Assembly: GCF_020524285.1 (NCBI RefSeq)
Contig: NZ_JAIVKX010000018.1
Span: 1 to 64,000, forward strand
DNA length: 64,000 nucleotides
DNA from: Alloyangia pacifica
GTDB taxonomy: Bacteria; Pseudomonadota; Alphaproteobacteria; Rhodobacterales; Rhodobacteraceae
Reading direction: 5' to 3'
A program made the translations under genes and the position numbers. Below are positions 9,486 through 17,930 of this stretch, piece by piece. The notes beneath the pieces are model-generated. The model was not told where the DNA came from and searched no databases. It saw only the letters and a program-made list of their open reading frames with translations. The stretch's first letter is position 1. Each line of letters opens with the position of its first letter.

Positions 9486-9506
9486 GCGGCGCTAGCGCGC
9501 GCCGCC
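9485..9506. terminator. Hairpin between convergent genes
   Basis: GGCGGCGC (9485-9492) pairs with GCGCCGCC (9499-9506) around TAGCGC. It overlaps the stop codons of the LysR and DMT genes, which converge here. There is no T tract, so termination is inferred from position. Confidence 0.45.
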
Positions 9507-10385
9507 CATGCGCCGCGCGCTGTTCACCATGACCAGCGTCGCGACGAAGATCGCGATTCCGCCCGCCCATGTGGTTGCGGTGACGACCTGTCCGAAGAAA
9601 ACGTATCCCAGCGCCGCCACGAAGGGCAGCCGGAGGAAATCGAAGGGCACGATCAGCGAGGCGTCGGCCAGCGCGAAGGCCCGCGTCGCCAGCGTCATCG
9701 CGAAGGCGCCGAGCGCCCCCTGCAGCGCCAGCAGCAGCCATTCCGCAGCCGTCGGCGTCTGCCAGACGAGCGCCGCCGGGATCGCCGCCAGCGGCACCGT
9801 GAGAATGAGGTTCCAGGCCACCAGCGTCTCGGTCCGGTCACGCGCCACCATGCCCTTCAGGATGAGCTGGATCACCGCGACGAGCACCGCCCCGATCAGC
9901 GCGTAGGCAAGGCCGATGGGGATGTCGCCCGCGTCTGGCCGGAGCACGATCAGCACGCCGGCGAAGCCCAGAGTCACGGCCAGGATCCGCACCGGCCGCG
10001 GGCGCTCCCGCAGGAACACCCAGGCCCCCAGCGTGACAAAGATCGGCGAGGCGAAGGCGATGGCGGTCACATCCGCAAGCGGGGCGGCGGCGAAGGCGAA
10101 GAAGAAGGCGAGTACCGAGGCCAGCTTCAGCGCCGCCCGCAGCAGGTGAAGAAACCTGTATTCGGTGCGCAGCATCCCGCGCCGCGAGAGGATCCAGGGC
10201 AGCACCGCGAGCAGCCCGAAGAGGGCGCGTGTGAAGCCCATGACGAAGGGGTGCACCGCGCCCGACAAGTGCCGCACGAGGGCGGAATCGATCGCGGCGA
10301 AGCCCGACACCAGCAGCATGAGCATGATGGCGATCAGCGGCTGGTTGCGCTGCGCGAAGTTTCTCCAGCGTGATGTCATCCTCAC
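9492..10385 (-). CDS. DMT-family (EamA) transporter
   Basis: A 297-residue membrane protein with ten predicted helices arranged as two EamA repeats. Each repeat has the family pattern, for example VMGFTRALFGLLAVLP in the first, and DASLIVPFDFLRLPFVAALGYVFFG in the second. Members export amino acids or other small metabolites. Translation may start at the GTG at 10385 or at an ATG two codons later. It is monocistronic. Upstream lies about 190 bases without a gene, then the dead IS5 element. Confidence 0.85.
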   Translation of the reverse strand: MRMTSRWRNFAQRNQPLIAIMLMLLVSGFAAIDSALVRHLSGAVHPFVMGFTRALFGLLAVLPWILSRRGMLRTEYRFLHLLRAALKLASVLAFFFAFAAAPLADVTAIAFASPIFVTLGAWVFLRERPRPVRILAVTLGFAGVLIVLRPDAGDIPIGLAYALIGAVLVAVIQLILKGMVARDRTETLVAWNLILTVPLAAIPAALVWQTPTAAEWLLLALQGALGAFAMTLATRAFALADASLIVPFDFLRLPFVAALGYVFFGQVVTATTWAGGIAIFVATLVMVNSARRMGGAR

Positions 10386-10998
10386 CGCGACGCCGTGATC
10401 CGGCGCTCCCCCATTCCGGAGCGCGACCCTCGGACGGGACAGGCGGAGTTGTCAAGCGGACCATAAGCCCCCCTGTTCCGGGCGAAATCCGAGTCGGTCT
10501 GTCATCGCGGGACAGGCGAGAGGGACGGCTGGGCCGGGTCCATGGCCTGCCGCGGCCTGCGGTTCCGGTCTCCGAGGGCTCTGTTGCACAAATCCATTGA
10601 AGGATTCATCACATGAATCCAGAGGGATAACTGGGATGCATGAGCCGACCGATACCACCGACCTACAAGACCAGGAACTGGCCCGCCTACAACGAAGCGC
10701 TGAAGCGCCGTGGCTCGCTGACGATCTGGTTTGACCCCGAGATGAACTGGGATGCCTTGCCGACGGGCAGGCGTGGCCGCCAGCAGACTTACAGCGATAC
10801 TGCCATTCAAACCTGCTGACGATGAAAGTGCTTTTTGGCATGGCGCTCAGGCAGAGGACCGGGTTCGTCGAGAGCCTACTGCGGCTGGTCGGCCTCGATT
10901 GGACGGTGCCTGACTTCAGCACACTGTCCCGCCGACAGAAGACCCTCGCTGTCAACATCCCCTACCGCGGGTCGAAGGGGCCGCTGCACCTGCTGCTC

Positions 10999-11039
10999 CC
11001 CTCTCGGGACATTGCTCCGCAATGCCCTGCCGGACAGTG
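10999..11039 (-). repeat. Short palindromic element, copy 1 (inside IS5 transposase)
   Basis: A 41-bp insertion that splits the transposase codons for the LLxDSTGIK motif. On the minus strand it starts CACTGTCCGGCAGG and ends CCGAGAGGG. Its centre forms a hairpin GGGCATTGC / GCAATGTCCC with a GGA loop and one bulge. The same element is found in opposite orientation at 36122-36161, with 34 of 42 aligned positions identical. Confidence 0.75.
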
Positions 11040-11373
11040 GACAGTACTGGCATCAAGGTCGAGGGCGAAGGCGAGTGGCACGCCCGCAAGCATGGCGGCC
11101 CGAAACGGCGCGTCTGGCGGAAGATCCATCTGGGGGTTGATGAGGAAACGCTGGAGGTTCGGGCCGTGGAGATCACGGGAAGCCACATCGGCGATGCGCC
11201 GGTATTACCCGACCTGCTCAAACACATCCCGGCGCACGAGCAGATCGGCAGCGTCACCGCCGGCGGTGCCTACGATACCCGCAATTGCCACGATGCCATC
11301 GCTGACCGCGGCGCCCATGCGGTCATTCCGCCCCGCAAGAACGCCAAACTGTGGAAGACAGTCACCGCCGGCG

Positions 11374-11453
11374 CGCTCGCCGTCGCCAGCGGCGCTCGGA
11401 CCGGTGGCGCATCCGCTGGCAACTCCTCGGACCAATGGCGGACAAAGGCTCGC
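11374..11453. repeat. Second, unrelated insertion in the IS5 transposase
   Basis: About 75 bp absent from the normal family reading frame (VTAGA...RNEALRA). It contains an inverted pair GCCAGCGG (11385-11392) and CCGCTGGC (11413-11420), and a direct repeat of the type CTCGGACC-N2-TGGCG. The limits are approximate because they are inferred from the interrupted protein frame. Confidence 0.45.
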
Positions 11454-11739
11454 CGCGAAACGAAGCACTGAGGGCATCGAAATACCTCGGTCGTTCCCTC
11501 TGGCGACGATGGACGGATACCACCGCCGAAGCCGCGTCGAAACGAAGATGCACTGTGTGAAACTGCTGGGGCAGCGCCTCATGGCACGGGACTTCGACCG
11601 ACAGGTCGCGGAGCTTCAGGTCCGTATCGCCGTTCTGAACGGCTACACCGCGCTCGGCATCCCTGTCACAGAACCCGTGGGATAAGTCTGTCCGGGGAAA
11701 GGGGAAACACGGCCATTAGCCGATTTGTGCAACAGAGCC

Positions 11740-11995
11740 CCGAACCACTCGCCGGGGTCAGCTCAGTCCGAGCTTTTTCATCAGGAATAGACAAAAACCG
11801 TAGAAATGTTCAAGACGCGCGCGCTGCCGCTTGCTAGTCGGCGCTGCAACGGAGGGCGCCGCCGCCTGCATGTCCGTCCCCTCATGCGGGTGATGCCAGG
11901 CACCGGCTTCCCTCCTCGCCGCCATCCGTACCCTTCGGACAGCCGACACGCCGGGTCTTCCCGGCTCCAGACCCCTTCAGGGAGCACGCACGCTC
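11740..11995. other. Leader region upstream of the TonB receptor
   Basis: 256 bases between the IS5 right end and the receptor start. A GGGAG ribosome-binding site lies just before the GTG. I searched for a Fur-type box and saw no convincing match. The IS may have replaced the original upstream sequence. Confidence 0.4.
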
Positions 11996-14092
11996 GTGAA
12001 CGCATTTCTCGCGGCGCCTACGCGCCATACCATCCTTCTGTCCGGCTGCGCCGTCCTGGCGCTGCTCTCGGCCCCGGTCCACGCGCTAGAGGGGGCCTCG
12101 GTCTCGCTTGGCACGATCTTCATCGACACCGCCCGCGACGGCTCCGACGACGACGAGACCATCGTCGCCGACCAGGTGACCAGCGGCAGCGGGCTCCCCA
12201 GTGACATCATGGACAGCTCGGCCAGCATCTCGGTCATCACCTCGAAGGAGATCGCGCAGCGCGGCGCGCAGACTACCGAGCAGATTCTGCAGTACAGCGC
12301 CGGTATCTCGACCGACTACTACGGCCGCGACGATCGCTACGACTACTTCAAGATCCGCGGCTATGACGCCACCACCTATCGCGACGGGATGCTGATCGGC
12401 GATGCCTTCGGCGGCGTGCGCGAAGAGCCTTTCGCCTTCGACCGGGTAGAGGTCCTGAAGGGCGCCAACTCCACGTCCTTCGGGGTCGGCGATCCGGGCG
12501 GCGCGGTCAACTTCATCACCAAGTCGCCCACCGGCGAGCGCCTGCGCCAAATTTACGGCACCGTGGGCAGCTTCAACCACAAGGAACTGGGCTTCGACCT
12601 GGGCGACACCTTCGCCGGGAACAGCGACCTGTCCTGGCGACTGACCGGCAAGATGCAGGATTCCGAGGCCGAAACCGACGAGTCCACCGACGACGAGACT
12701 TTCATCATGGGCGGGCTTGCCTGGCGTCCGAGCGACCGCACGACGGTGAGCCTCGTCTATGACTATCTCTACCGCGACGGCTATCCCAACAGCTCGGGCT
12801 ACCCGGCGACCGGCGATGACTTCGACCGCGACCTGTTCCTCGGCGAGCCCGACTTCAACTATCTCGACACCGACCGTCACACGCTGACCTTCAAGCTCGA
12901 GCATGATTTCGGCAACGGGCTCGAGTTTGGCTCGACCGCCCGCTATACCAAGGGCACCGGCGGCTTCGGCTACGTGTTCCTGGGAGCCGTGACCTCGGAA
13001 GAGGATGAGACCGTCTCGCGTTACTACTTCGCCAATGACGCCGATTTCGAGAACTTCGTCGTCGATGCGCACCTGCTCTACGAGACCACCTTCGGCACGC
13101 TCTCGAGCCGCACCATGGGCGGGGTCGAATACCGCGACAACCACCGCGAGAACACGCTGTGGTACACCCGCGCCGCGGACATCAGATGGTCTGATCCGGT
13201 GTACACCGGCGGGCTCGATCTCGATGCCACCGCGCCCTACCAGGACACCACGACCGACACCCAGGTCGCCTCGTTCTACCTGCAGCAGGAGTTTGCCTGG
13301 GACAGGCTGATCGTGCAGGGCGGGCTGCGCCGCGACTGGATCGACAATTCGATCACCGACAATCTCACCGATGTAACGACCGAGGCCGATGACGTCGAGG
13401 ACACGCTGCGCCTCGGGCTGACCTATCGCATCAACCCCAACCTCTCGCTCTTCGGCAGCTACGCGGAATCGGTGGTGCCCGCCAGCCTCGGCGAGGAGCC
13501 CGAGCGCGGCAAGCAGTACGAGGTGGGCGTCAAGTACCGCCCCGACGGCTTCCGCGGCCTGCTCACCGCGTCGGTCTACGATTTGACCAAGTACAACGAG
13601 ACGGTGACCAATGCCGACACGCTGCTCGACGAGGTGCGCGGCGAGTCGCGGGTGCGGGGCATCGACCTCGAAGCCAAGGCCGAGCTGACCGAGCAATTCT
13701 CGTTCACTGCTGCCTACACCTACCTCGAGAGCGAGATCCTCGAATCCGACAACGGCAGTAACAACGGCAACGAGTTGGGTTCGACGCCGCAGCACTCGGG
13801 CTCGATCTGGACGAACTACGTCATGCCGGGGCAGGGCAGCCTCGGTGATCTGAACCTCGGGCTCGGGGTGCGCTACACCGGCGAGTATTGGCGCTCGGAC
13901 GCCAACACCGGCAAGACGGACGCGGCCTGGCTCTGGGACGCGGCAATCGGCTACGACATCGCCGAGAACACCCAGATGCGGCTCAATGTGACCAACCTGC
14001 TGGATGAAAAGCACATCGCCCAGGGCGGGTACTCGACCGACTACTACAACGCAGGTCGCGAGATCAGCCTGACGCTGAACCACAGCTGGTGA
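11996..14092 (+). CDS. TonB-dependent siderophore receptor (FhuA/FoxA type)
   Basis: A 698-residue outer-membrane receptor. It has a signal peptide (hydrophobic core ILLSGCAVLALLSAPV, cleavage near VHA), and a TonB-box-like stretch DETIVADQV. The plug domain (about 65-170) includes ISVITSKEIAQRGAQTTEQI and DRVEVLKGANSTSFG, followed by a 22-strand barrel ending in LTLNHSW with the terminal aromatic residue. The motif RYDYFKIRGYD is typical of ferric-siderophore receptors. It imports an iron-siderophore complex using TonB energy. Translation starts at GTG. An AraC regulator converges on it from downstream, a common arrangement for siderophore genes. Confidence 0.9.
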   Translation: MNAFLAAPTRHTILLSGCAVLALLSAPVHALEGASVSLGTIFIDTARDGSDDDETIVADQVTSGSGLPSDIMDSSASISVITSKEIAQRGAQTTEQILQYSAGISTDYYGRDDRYDYFKIRGYDATTYRDGMLIGDAFGGVREEPFAFDRVEVLKGANSTSFGVGDPGGAVNFITKSPTGERLRQIYGTVGSFNHKELGFDLGDTFAGNSDLSWRLTGKMQDSEAETDESTDDETFIMGGLAWRPSDRTTVSLVYDYLYRDGYPNSSGYPATGDDFDRDLFLGEPDFNYLDTDRHTLTFKLEHDFGNGLEFGSTARYTKGTGGFGYVFLGAVTSEEDETVSRYYFANDADFENFVVDAHLLYETTFGTLSSRTMGGVEYRDNHRENTLWYTRAADIRWSDPVYTGGLDLDATAPYQDTTTDTQVASFYLQQEFAWDRLIVQGGLRRDWIDNSITDNLTDVTTEADDVEDTLRLGLTYRINPNLSLFGSYAESVVPASLGEEPERGKQYEVGVKYRPDGFRGLLTASVYDLTKYNETVTNADTLLDEVRGESRVRGIDLEAKAELTEQFSFTAAYTYLESEILESDNGSNNGNELGSTPQHSGSIWTNYVMPGQGSLGDLNLGLGVRYTGEYWRSDANTGKTDAAWLWDAAIGYDIAENTQMRLNVTNLLDEKHIAQGGYSTDYYNAGREISLTLNHSW

Positions 14093-14100
14093 CCGAATGG

Positions 14101-14123
14101 CCCGTCCGCCTTTTGCGGGCGGG
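14101..14123. terminator. Terminator between receptor and AraC gene
   Basis: CCCGTCCGC (14101-14109) pairs with GCGGGCGGG (14115-14123), with one G-T pair and a CTTTT loop. It lies between two convergent genes. Confidence 0.6.
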
Positions 14124-14125
14124 TC

Positions 14126-15013
14126 CTACCGCGCCCGGGCTTCGCGGCGCCAAGCCGAGGGGGTGATGCCCGCGTGACGCCGGAACACCCGCGTCAGATG
14201 CCCTTGGTCGGAGAATTCGAAGCGCAACGCGATCTCGGCGATGGTCAGGTCCTCGTGCAGCAGGCATTCCTTCACCGCCGAGATGCGCTGTTCCTGCTGC
14301 CATTGCAGCGGCGTCTTGCCGGTGGTGCGCTTGAAGGCATGGCTGAACCAGCCTTCCGACAGGCCGACCTCACGCGCCAGCTCGGCGTTGCTGGCCCGGC
14401 CGCCGCGCTTGGCGAGAAAGCCGCGCAGCCGCCGCATTTGCCAGGCGGAGAGCCCGCCCTGCGCGCCGGCGGTTTCGTCGGCGTCGGGTTTCGGGGCAAC
14501 AAGGCCCGTCACCAGCGCGACGGCAAGGCTCTCGGCAAATGCCGGGGCGCGGCTGGGGCGGTCGATCTCGTCGGCGAGGGTCTGGGCCAGCGCCGCCAGT
14601 GCACCGACATCCTGCACTTCCGCCGGCTGGCGCAGTGCGGCTCTTGCAGTCTCATCGCCGAGCATCGGCGCGATGCGTTCACGCAGCCAGTGCGCGTCGA
14701 TATGCAGGTCGAGGTGGGAAAACCGGTGCGGCGTGCGGAAGCTGGTCCACATCGGTAGCCCAGACGGCACGTAGAGCGCCCTCAGCATCGGGCGCCATTC
14801 CGTGCGCGGCGCGCCATTCTGCCCGGCAAAGAGGATGCTGTCCGAAACGTCGTTGAAGAATAGCATGACCCGCGGGTCCGGCGAGCGGTAGTAGCCCGTG
14901 GCGCCGGCCCTGCCCTGCGCTTCCCAATAGACGGTACACATGCTCTCGAACGAACGCCAGCGCACCGGGGCGGTGCTCTGGATGCCTTCGGTCCGGCAGG
15001 TCATGGAGTGCAT
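14126..15013 (-). CDS. AraC-family transcriptional regulator (siderophore-receptor linked)
   Basis: About 295 residues from the chosen ATG at 15013; another in-frame ATG at 15121 would give 331. The start is uncertain because neither has a strong ribosome-binding site. The C-terminal ~100 residues hold the two AraC helix-turn-helix motifs: ASNAELAREVGLSEGWFSHAFK and TIAEIALRFEFSDQGHLTRVFR, then HAGITPSAWR. The N-terminal part has the WEAQGRAGATGYYRSPDPR region seen in PchR-like siderophore regulators. It converges on the TonB receptor gene and is likely to control it when its siderophore is available. The in-frame extension upstream of 15121 is not part of this gene but IS3-family debris. Confidence 0.82.
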   Translation of the reverse strand: MHSMTCRTEGIQSTAPVRWRSFESMCTVYWEAQGRAGATGYYRSPDPRVMLFFNDVSDSILFAGQNGAPRTEWRPMLRALYVPSGLPMWTSFRTPHRFSHLDLHIDAHWLRERIAPMLGDETARAALRQPAEVQDVGALAALAQTLADEIDRPSRAPAFAESLAVALVTGLVAPKPDADETAGAQGGLSAWQMRRLRGFLAKRGGRASNAELAREVGLSEGWFSHAFKRTTGKTPLQWQQEQRISAVKECLLHEDLTIAEIALRFEFSDQGHLTRVFRRHAGITPSAWRREARAR

Positions 15014-15199
15014 GAAGCCCAAGGAGACGATGCCTGTTTCTCGTGATGGCTCTGCTAGCTGCGCAACCGGTGCAATCGCGTGGCTCTGGTGGCCAGACGC
15101 TATCCCGCTTGGCGGGACCATGACAACCTGACGCGGATTGGTGCTGCGGCGACGTGACCTGAACGCTTCAGAGAGCACCACTCCGATGAATGGCGCGCA

Positions 15200-15394
15200 A
15201 TTGCATATTTCGATCTTACGCGTGCCATCTTGACCTTGATTTCCCATCCCTCCTGGCCAAGCAGCACATGAAGACGCCGGTAGAAAATGTCGAACGCGCG
15301 TCTCGTAGTTCTCCCGGACCCGCCTCTCGACGGCAGCGTGATCCGCCTGCAGACGACGCATCCAAACCGGCCGCGGGCCGACAAACTTCTTCAT
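15200..15394 (-). pseudogene. IS3-family transposase OrfB fragment
   Basis: Two short frames join by a shift near 15283. The first reads RLQADHAAVERRVREN then YETRVRHF; the second reads FYRRLHVLLGQEGWEI. Together they resemble the IS3-family OrfB segment with the pattern RVRYGYRRIHVLLRREGW. No ends or catalytic DDE region remain. The call rests on about 40 residues of similarity recalled from family knowledge. Confidence 0.5.
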
Positions 15395-15673
15395 ACATTT
15401 GAGAAACCCTGCTTGACCACCAAAGGCCTTGCAGAAAATCTCCGCGACCGGCGTGCTTTACGCGTCCTTGTTTAGGAAAAGCGTCTTCAGCGCCTCTAAG
15501 AGTTTCATGCCTTCATGTGGGTCCGCTCGCAGCCCAGCCGGGCAAGACTAACCAAAAAACCCAGCTTCAAATGGTGCATCTTGCAGGGGTCTGGAGCTCT
15601 CTAGAAACGGCACCTACCTGACCACCGGCCGCGACCTGAACATGCGCCAGCACGTCTGGCGCGCTGCTTGGCG
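15395..15673. other. Gene-free stretch
   Basis: 279 bases with no credible coding frame, tRNA or hairpin that I can defend. It is probably degraded DNA continuing from the IS3 fragment. Confidence 0.4.
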
Positions 15674-17089
15674 TCAGCTCGGTAGCTGCGGCGCGGCCGC
15701 GTATTCGTCGCCTGAAAGTTCCGGTGTGTCGTAGGCCTGCAGCTTGTCGAACTGCGCCTCGATGTCCTCGCGGAAAAAGGCGGCGGCGATGGCGCGCCCG
15801 AGCCGTTTGGCCCCCACGCTGACCGCCGGGATATCGCCCGACACCTTGCCGTGGCTGAGCATCGCCGCATCGTTGAAGCAATGGATGCGCTGCAGCGCGG
15901 GGCAGGCGCCGGGGCTGCGCTCGAGGAAGGTGAAATCCTCGGCGAGATAGGGCGACTGCCCCATCGGTCCATCGCTGGGCAGATGATCGGGAAAATCGTC
16001 GCGTTCCCCCCAGGAGAGCACATGCGGCGCGATGGCGCTCAGTTCAGCGCGCTCGGCGAAATCGTTGCGAAAGCCCGTGCCCGCGATCAGGAAATCGGTG
16101 CTGAAGCTCCCGCGCGAGGTTTCGATGCGCAGCCGCCCGTCCTGCACCGCAGCGCCGGTGAGCGCGCAGCCGAGGTGGAAATGCGCGTTGGGGTGATCCG
16201 ACACGCGGCGCACCGAATGGCTGGGCGGCGGCACCTGTTGCTGCGCGGCATAGCCGTGAATTTTCAGCTTCCAATCATCCGGCAGGCTGCCGAGGCCCAG
16301 TTCCGTGCCGGGGCTGCCGATGCCGGTGAGCTTGTTCACCGCCGGAATGGTCTCGCGACGGATCAGCAGATCGACCCGCGCCGCCCCGGCCTCGAGCGCG
16401 GTGGCGGCATTGTCCACCGCCGAGGCGCCCGCGCCAACGACCACCACGTCGCGGCCGCGCAGCGCCGCGAAGTCGATCTCGTCGGCGCTATGGGCCCAGA
16501 ATTTGCGGTCGACCCCTCTTAGCGCTGCGGGCACCGCGCCGCCGCCGAGCCCGGAGCGCCCGGTGGCCAGCACCACGCGGCGCGCCAGCAGGCGCTCTTC
16601 ACCCTCGGGCGTGTCCAGTGTGACGGCAAGCAGGTCTCCGTCGCCACGCAGGTCTGTGAGCCGGGTCTCATTGCGGATCGGCAGCGCCAGCACCCGGCGG
16701 TACCAGCGCAGGTAGTCCATCCATTGCCCTTTGGGGATCTTACCAAGCGCCTCCCAGCCCTCCGCGCCCCATTGCGCGGTGAACCACGCGCGGAAGGTCA
16801 GGGCAGGCAGGCCGAGCGCCGGGCCGGTCAGGGTTTTCGGCGAGCGCAGGGTGCGCATCCGCGCGAAGGTTTCCCACGGGCCCTCATAGCCCTCGGGCGC
16901 GCTGTCGATGGCAAGGCTGTTGTCGATGCCCAGAAAGCGCAGCTCGGCCAGCGCCGCCAGGCCGCACATGCCCGCGCCGACCACCAGCACATCGAGCACA
17001 CCCTCGCGCGCGGGCACCCAGGGCGCTGCGGGCAGGTTGAGCAGGCTCAGGTCCTCGGCGAGGCGGGCTTCGAGATCGGCAAGGCTCAT
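15674..17089 (-). CDS. FAD/NAD(P)-binding monooxygenase-like oxidoreductase
   Basis: A 471-residue class-B flavoprotein-like oxidoreductase (CzcO/FMO-related). The FAD Rossmann motif is VLVVGAGMCGLAAL (about residues 34-47), the NAD(P) motif is VVVVGAGASAVDNAA near 215, and FLIAGTGFRNDF near 345 is the ATG-type motif. It is the last gene of the hydantoinase/polyamine-type operon, 48 bases after the permease. It probably oxidises a nitrogenous ring or amine taken up by that importer. The FxGxxxHxxxW fingerprint of true FMOs is not evident, so substrate oxygenation is not certain. Confidence 0.75.
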   Translation of the reverse strand: MSLADLEARLAEDLSLLNLPAAPWVPAREGVLDVLVVGAGMCGLAALAELRFLGIDNSLAIDSAPEGYEGPWETFARMRTLRSPKTLTGPALGLPALTFRAWFTAQWGAEGWEALGKIPKGQWMDYLRWYRRVLALPIRNETRLTDLRGDGDLLAVTLDTPEGEERLLARRVVLATGRSGLGGGAVPAALRGVDRKFWAHSADEIDFAALRGRDVVVVGAGASAVDNAATALEAGAARVDLLIRRETIPAVNKLTGIGSPGTELGLGSLPDDWKLKIHGYAAQQQVPPPSHSVRRVSDHPNAHFHLGCALTGAAVQDGRLRIETSRGSFSTDFLIAGTGFRNDFAERAELSAIAPHVLSWGERDDFPDHLPSDGPMGQSPYLAEDFTFLERSPGACPALQRIHCFNDAAMLSHGKVSGDIPAVSVGAKRLGRAIAAAFFREDIEAQFDKLQAYDTPELSGDEYAAAPQLPS

Positions 17090-17137
17090 GCGGCAGGGCT
17101 CCGGCGCGGCGGGCAGGGGAGGGGCGAAAGATCGGGA

Positions 17138-17929
17138 TCAGGTGGCGACGGTCATCTTCTCGATGCCATAGAGCCGGTCGGCCACCACAAGCGCGACGAT
17201 GGCCAGCAGCAGCTGGAGCGTCGAAAGTGCGGCGATCGAGGGATCGAACTGGTGCTCCATATAGGCCAGCATCACCACCGGCAGCGTGGTGGTCTGCGCC
17301 GAGCCGAAGAAATAGCTCACCGGCAGGTTGTCGAAGGACGTCAGGAACGAAAACAGCGAGCCCGCAGCGATGCCCGGACGGATGAGCGGCAGCGTCACCT
17401 CGCGGAAGGTGGTGAGCCGCGAGGCGCCAAGGATCTGGGCCGCCTCCTCATAGGCTGGCGGCACGGCGCGGTAGACGGCGGTGACGGTGCGGATCACATA
17501 GGGCAGGCAGATCACCGTGTGCACGATGGCAAGACTGAGGAACGACACGCCGAAGCCGAGCGCCGAAAGGAAGAACAGCGAGGCAAAGCCGATGACGATC
17601 ATCGGCATGCTGAGCGGCGACAGCAGGAAGGTGGTGATCGCCGTCGCCCAGCCCGAGCGCGCCCGGCTTAGGTAGAGCGCCGCAGGCACGCCCAGCACGC
17701 AGGAGGCGACGGTGGCCACCACGCCCAGTTGCAGGCTGACCCAGAGGCTGTCAATGAACGGGCGGTATTCGAAGATCCGCGCGAACCATTTCAGCGACCA
17801 GCCAGGGATCGGGAAGGCGGCATAACCGGCGGAGGTGAAGGAGATCACCACCACCACCGCGATCGGCAGGATCATGAAGACGAAAAAGGCGATGGTGAAC
17901 GCCCAAAGGGCGATGTCCGAGAAGCGCAT
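17138..17929 (-). CDS. Polyamine-type ABC importer permease (PotC type)
   Basis: A 263-residue permease with six membrane helices. The EAA loop is EEAAQILGASRLTTFREVTLP, in the position expected for PotC/PotI-type subunits. Its start lies one base after the stop of the PotB-type gene, so the two are translated together. It forms the membrane channel with the other permease and the PotA-type ATPase. Confidence 0.9.
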   Translation of the reverse strand: MRFSDIALWAFTIAFFVFMILPIAVVVVISFTSAGYAAFPIPGWSLKWFARIFEYRPFIDSLWVSLQLGVVATVASCVLGVPAALYLSRARSGWATAITTFLLSPLSMPMIVIGFASLFFLSALGFGVSFLSLAIVHTVICLPYVIRTVTAVYRAVPPAYEEAAQILGASRLTTFREVTLPLIRPGIAAGSLFSFLTSFDNLPVSYFFGSAQTTTLPVVMLAYMEHQFDPSIAALSTLQLLLAIVALVVADRLYGIEKMTVAT

Positions 17930-17930
17930 C

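Larger units (their letters stand above)
10640..11685 (+). pseudogene. IS5-family transposase, broken in four places
   Basis: The reading frame opens at the ATG at 10640 (MSRPIPPTYKTRNWPAYNEA). A one-base loss causes a stop at 10817-10819. It resumes at 10822 (MKVLFGMALRQRTGFVESLL) and is interrupted at 10999-11039 by a 41-bp palindromic insertion. It resumes with DSTGIKVEGEGEWHARKHGG and is interrupted again by about 75 bp at roughly 11374-11453. It then continues as RNEALRASKYLGRSLWRRW and suffers another one-base loss near 11513. The last part (HRRSRVETKMHCVKLLGQRL) ends at 11685. The DDE domain is recognisable but cannot be translated as one protein. Confidence 0.88.
10577..11739 (+). mobile_element. 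IS5-family insertion sequence, decayed
   Basis: A 1163-bp element bounded by 17-bp perfect inverted repeats: GGCTCTGTTGCACAAAT at the left, its complement at the right. One further base matches on each side. The enclosed transposase gene belongs to the IS5 family (IS903-like ends) and is broken four times. No clear target-site duplication remains: the nine bases on each side do not match. The element is therefore old and immobile. Confidence 0.85.

Noticed and set aside
10568-11748. Nine-base target duplication around the IS5 element
   Set aside because: The flanking nine bases (GTCTCCGAG versus CCGAACCAC) do not match; any duplication has decayed or was never present.
11740-11995. Fur box or iron-responsive site upstream of the TonB receptor
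   Set aside because: No 19-bp Fur-like palindrome could be aligned convincingly.
15119-15394. N-terminal extension making the AraC protein 422 residues
   Set aside because: The first ~90 codons match IS3-family OrfB debris and are not AraC sequence; the true start lies at or downstream of 15121.
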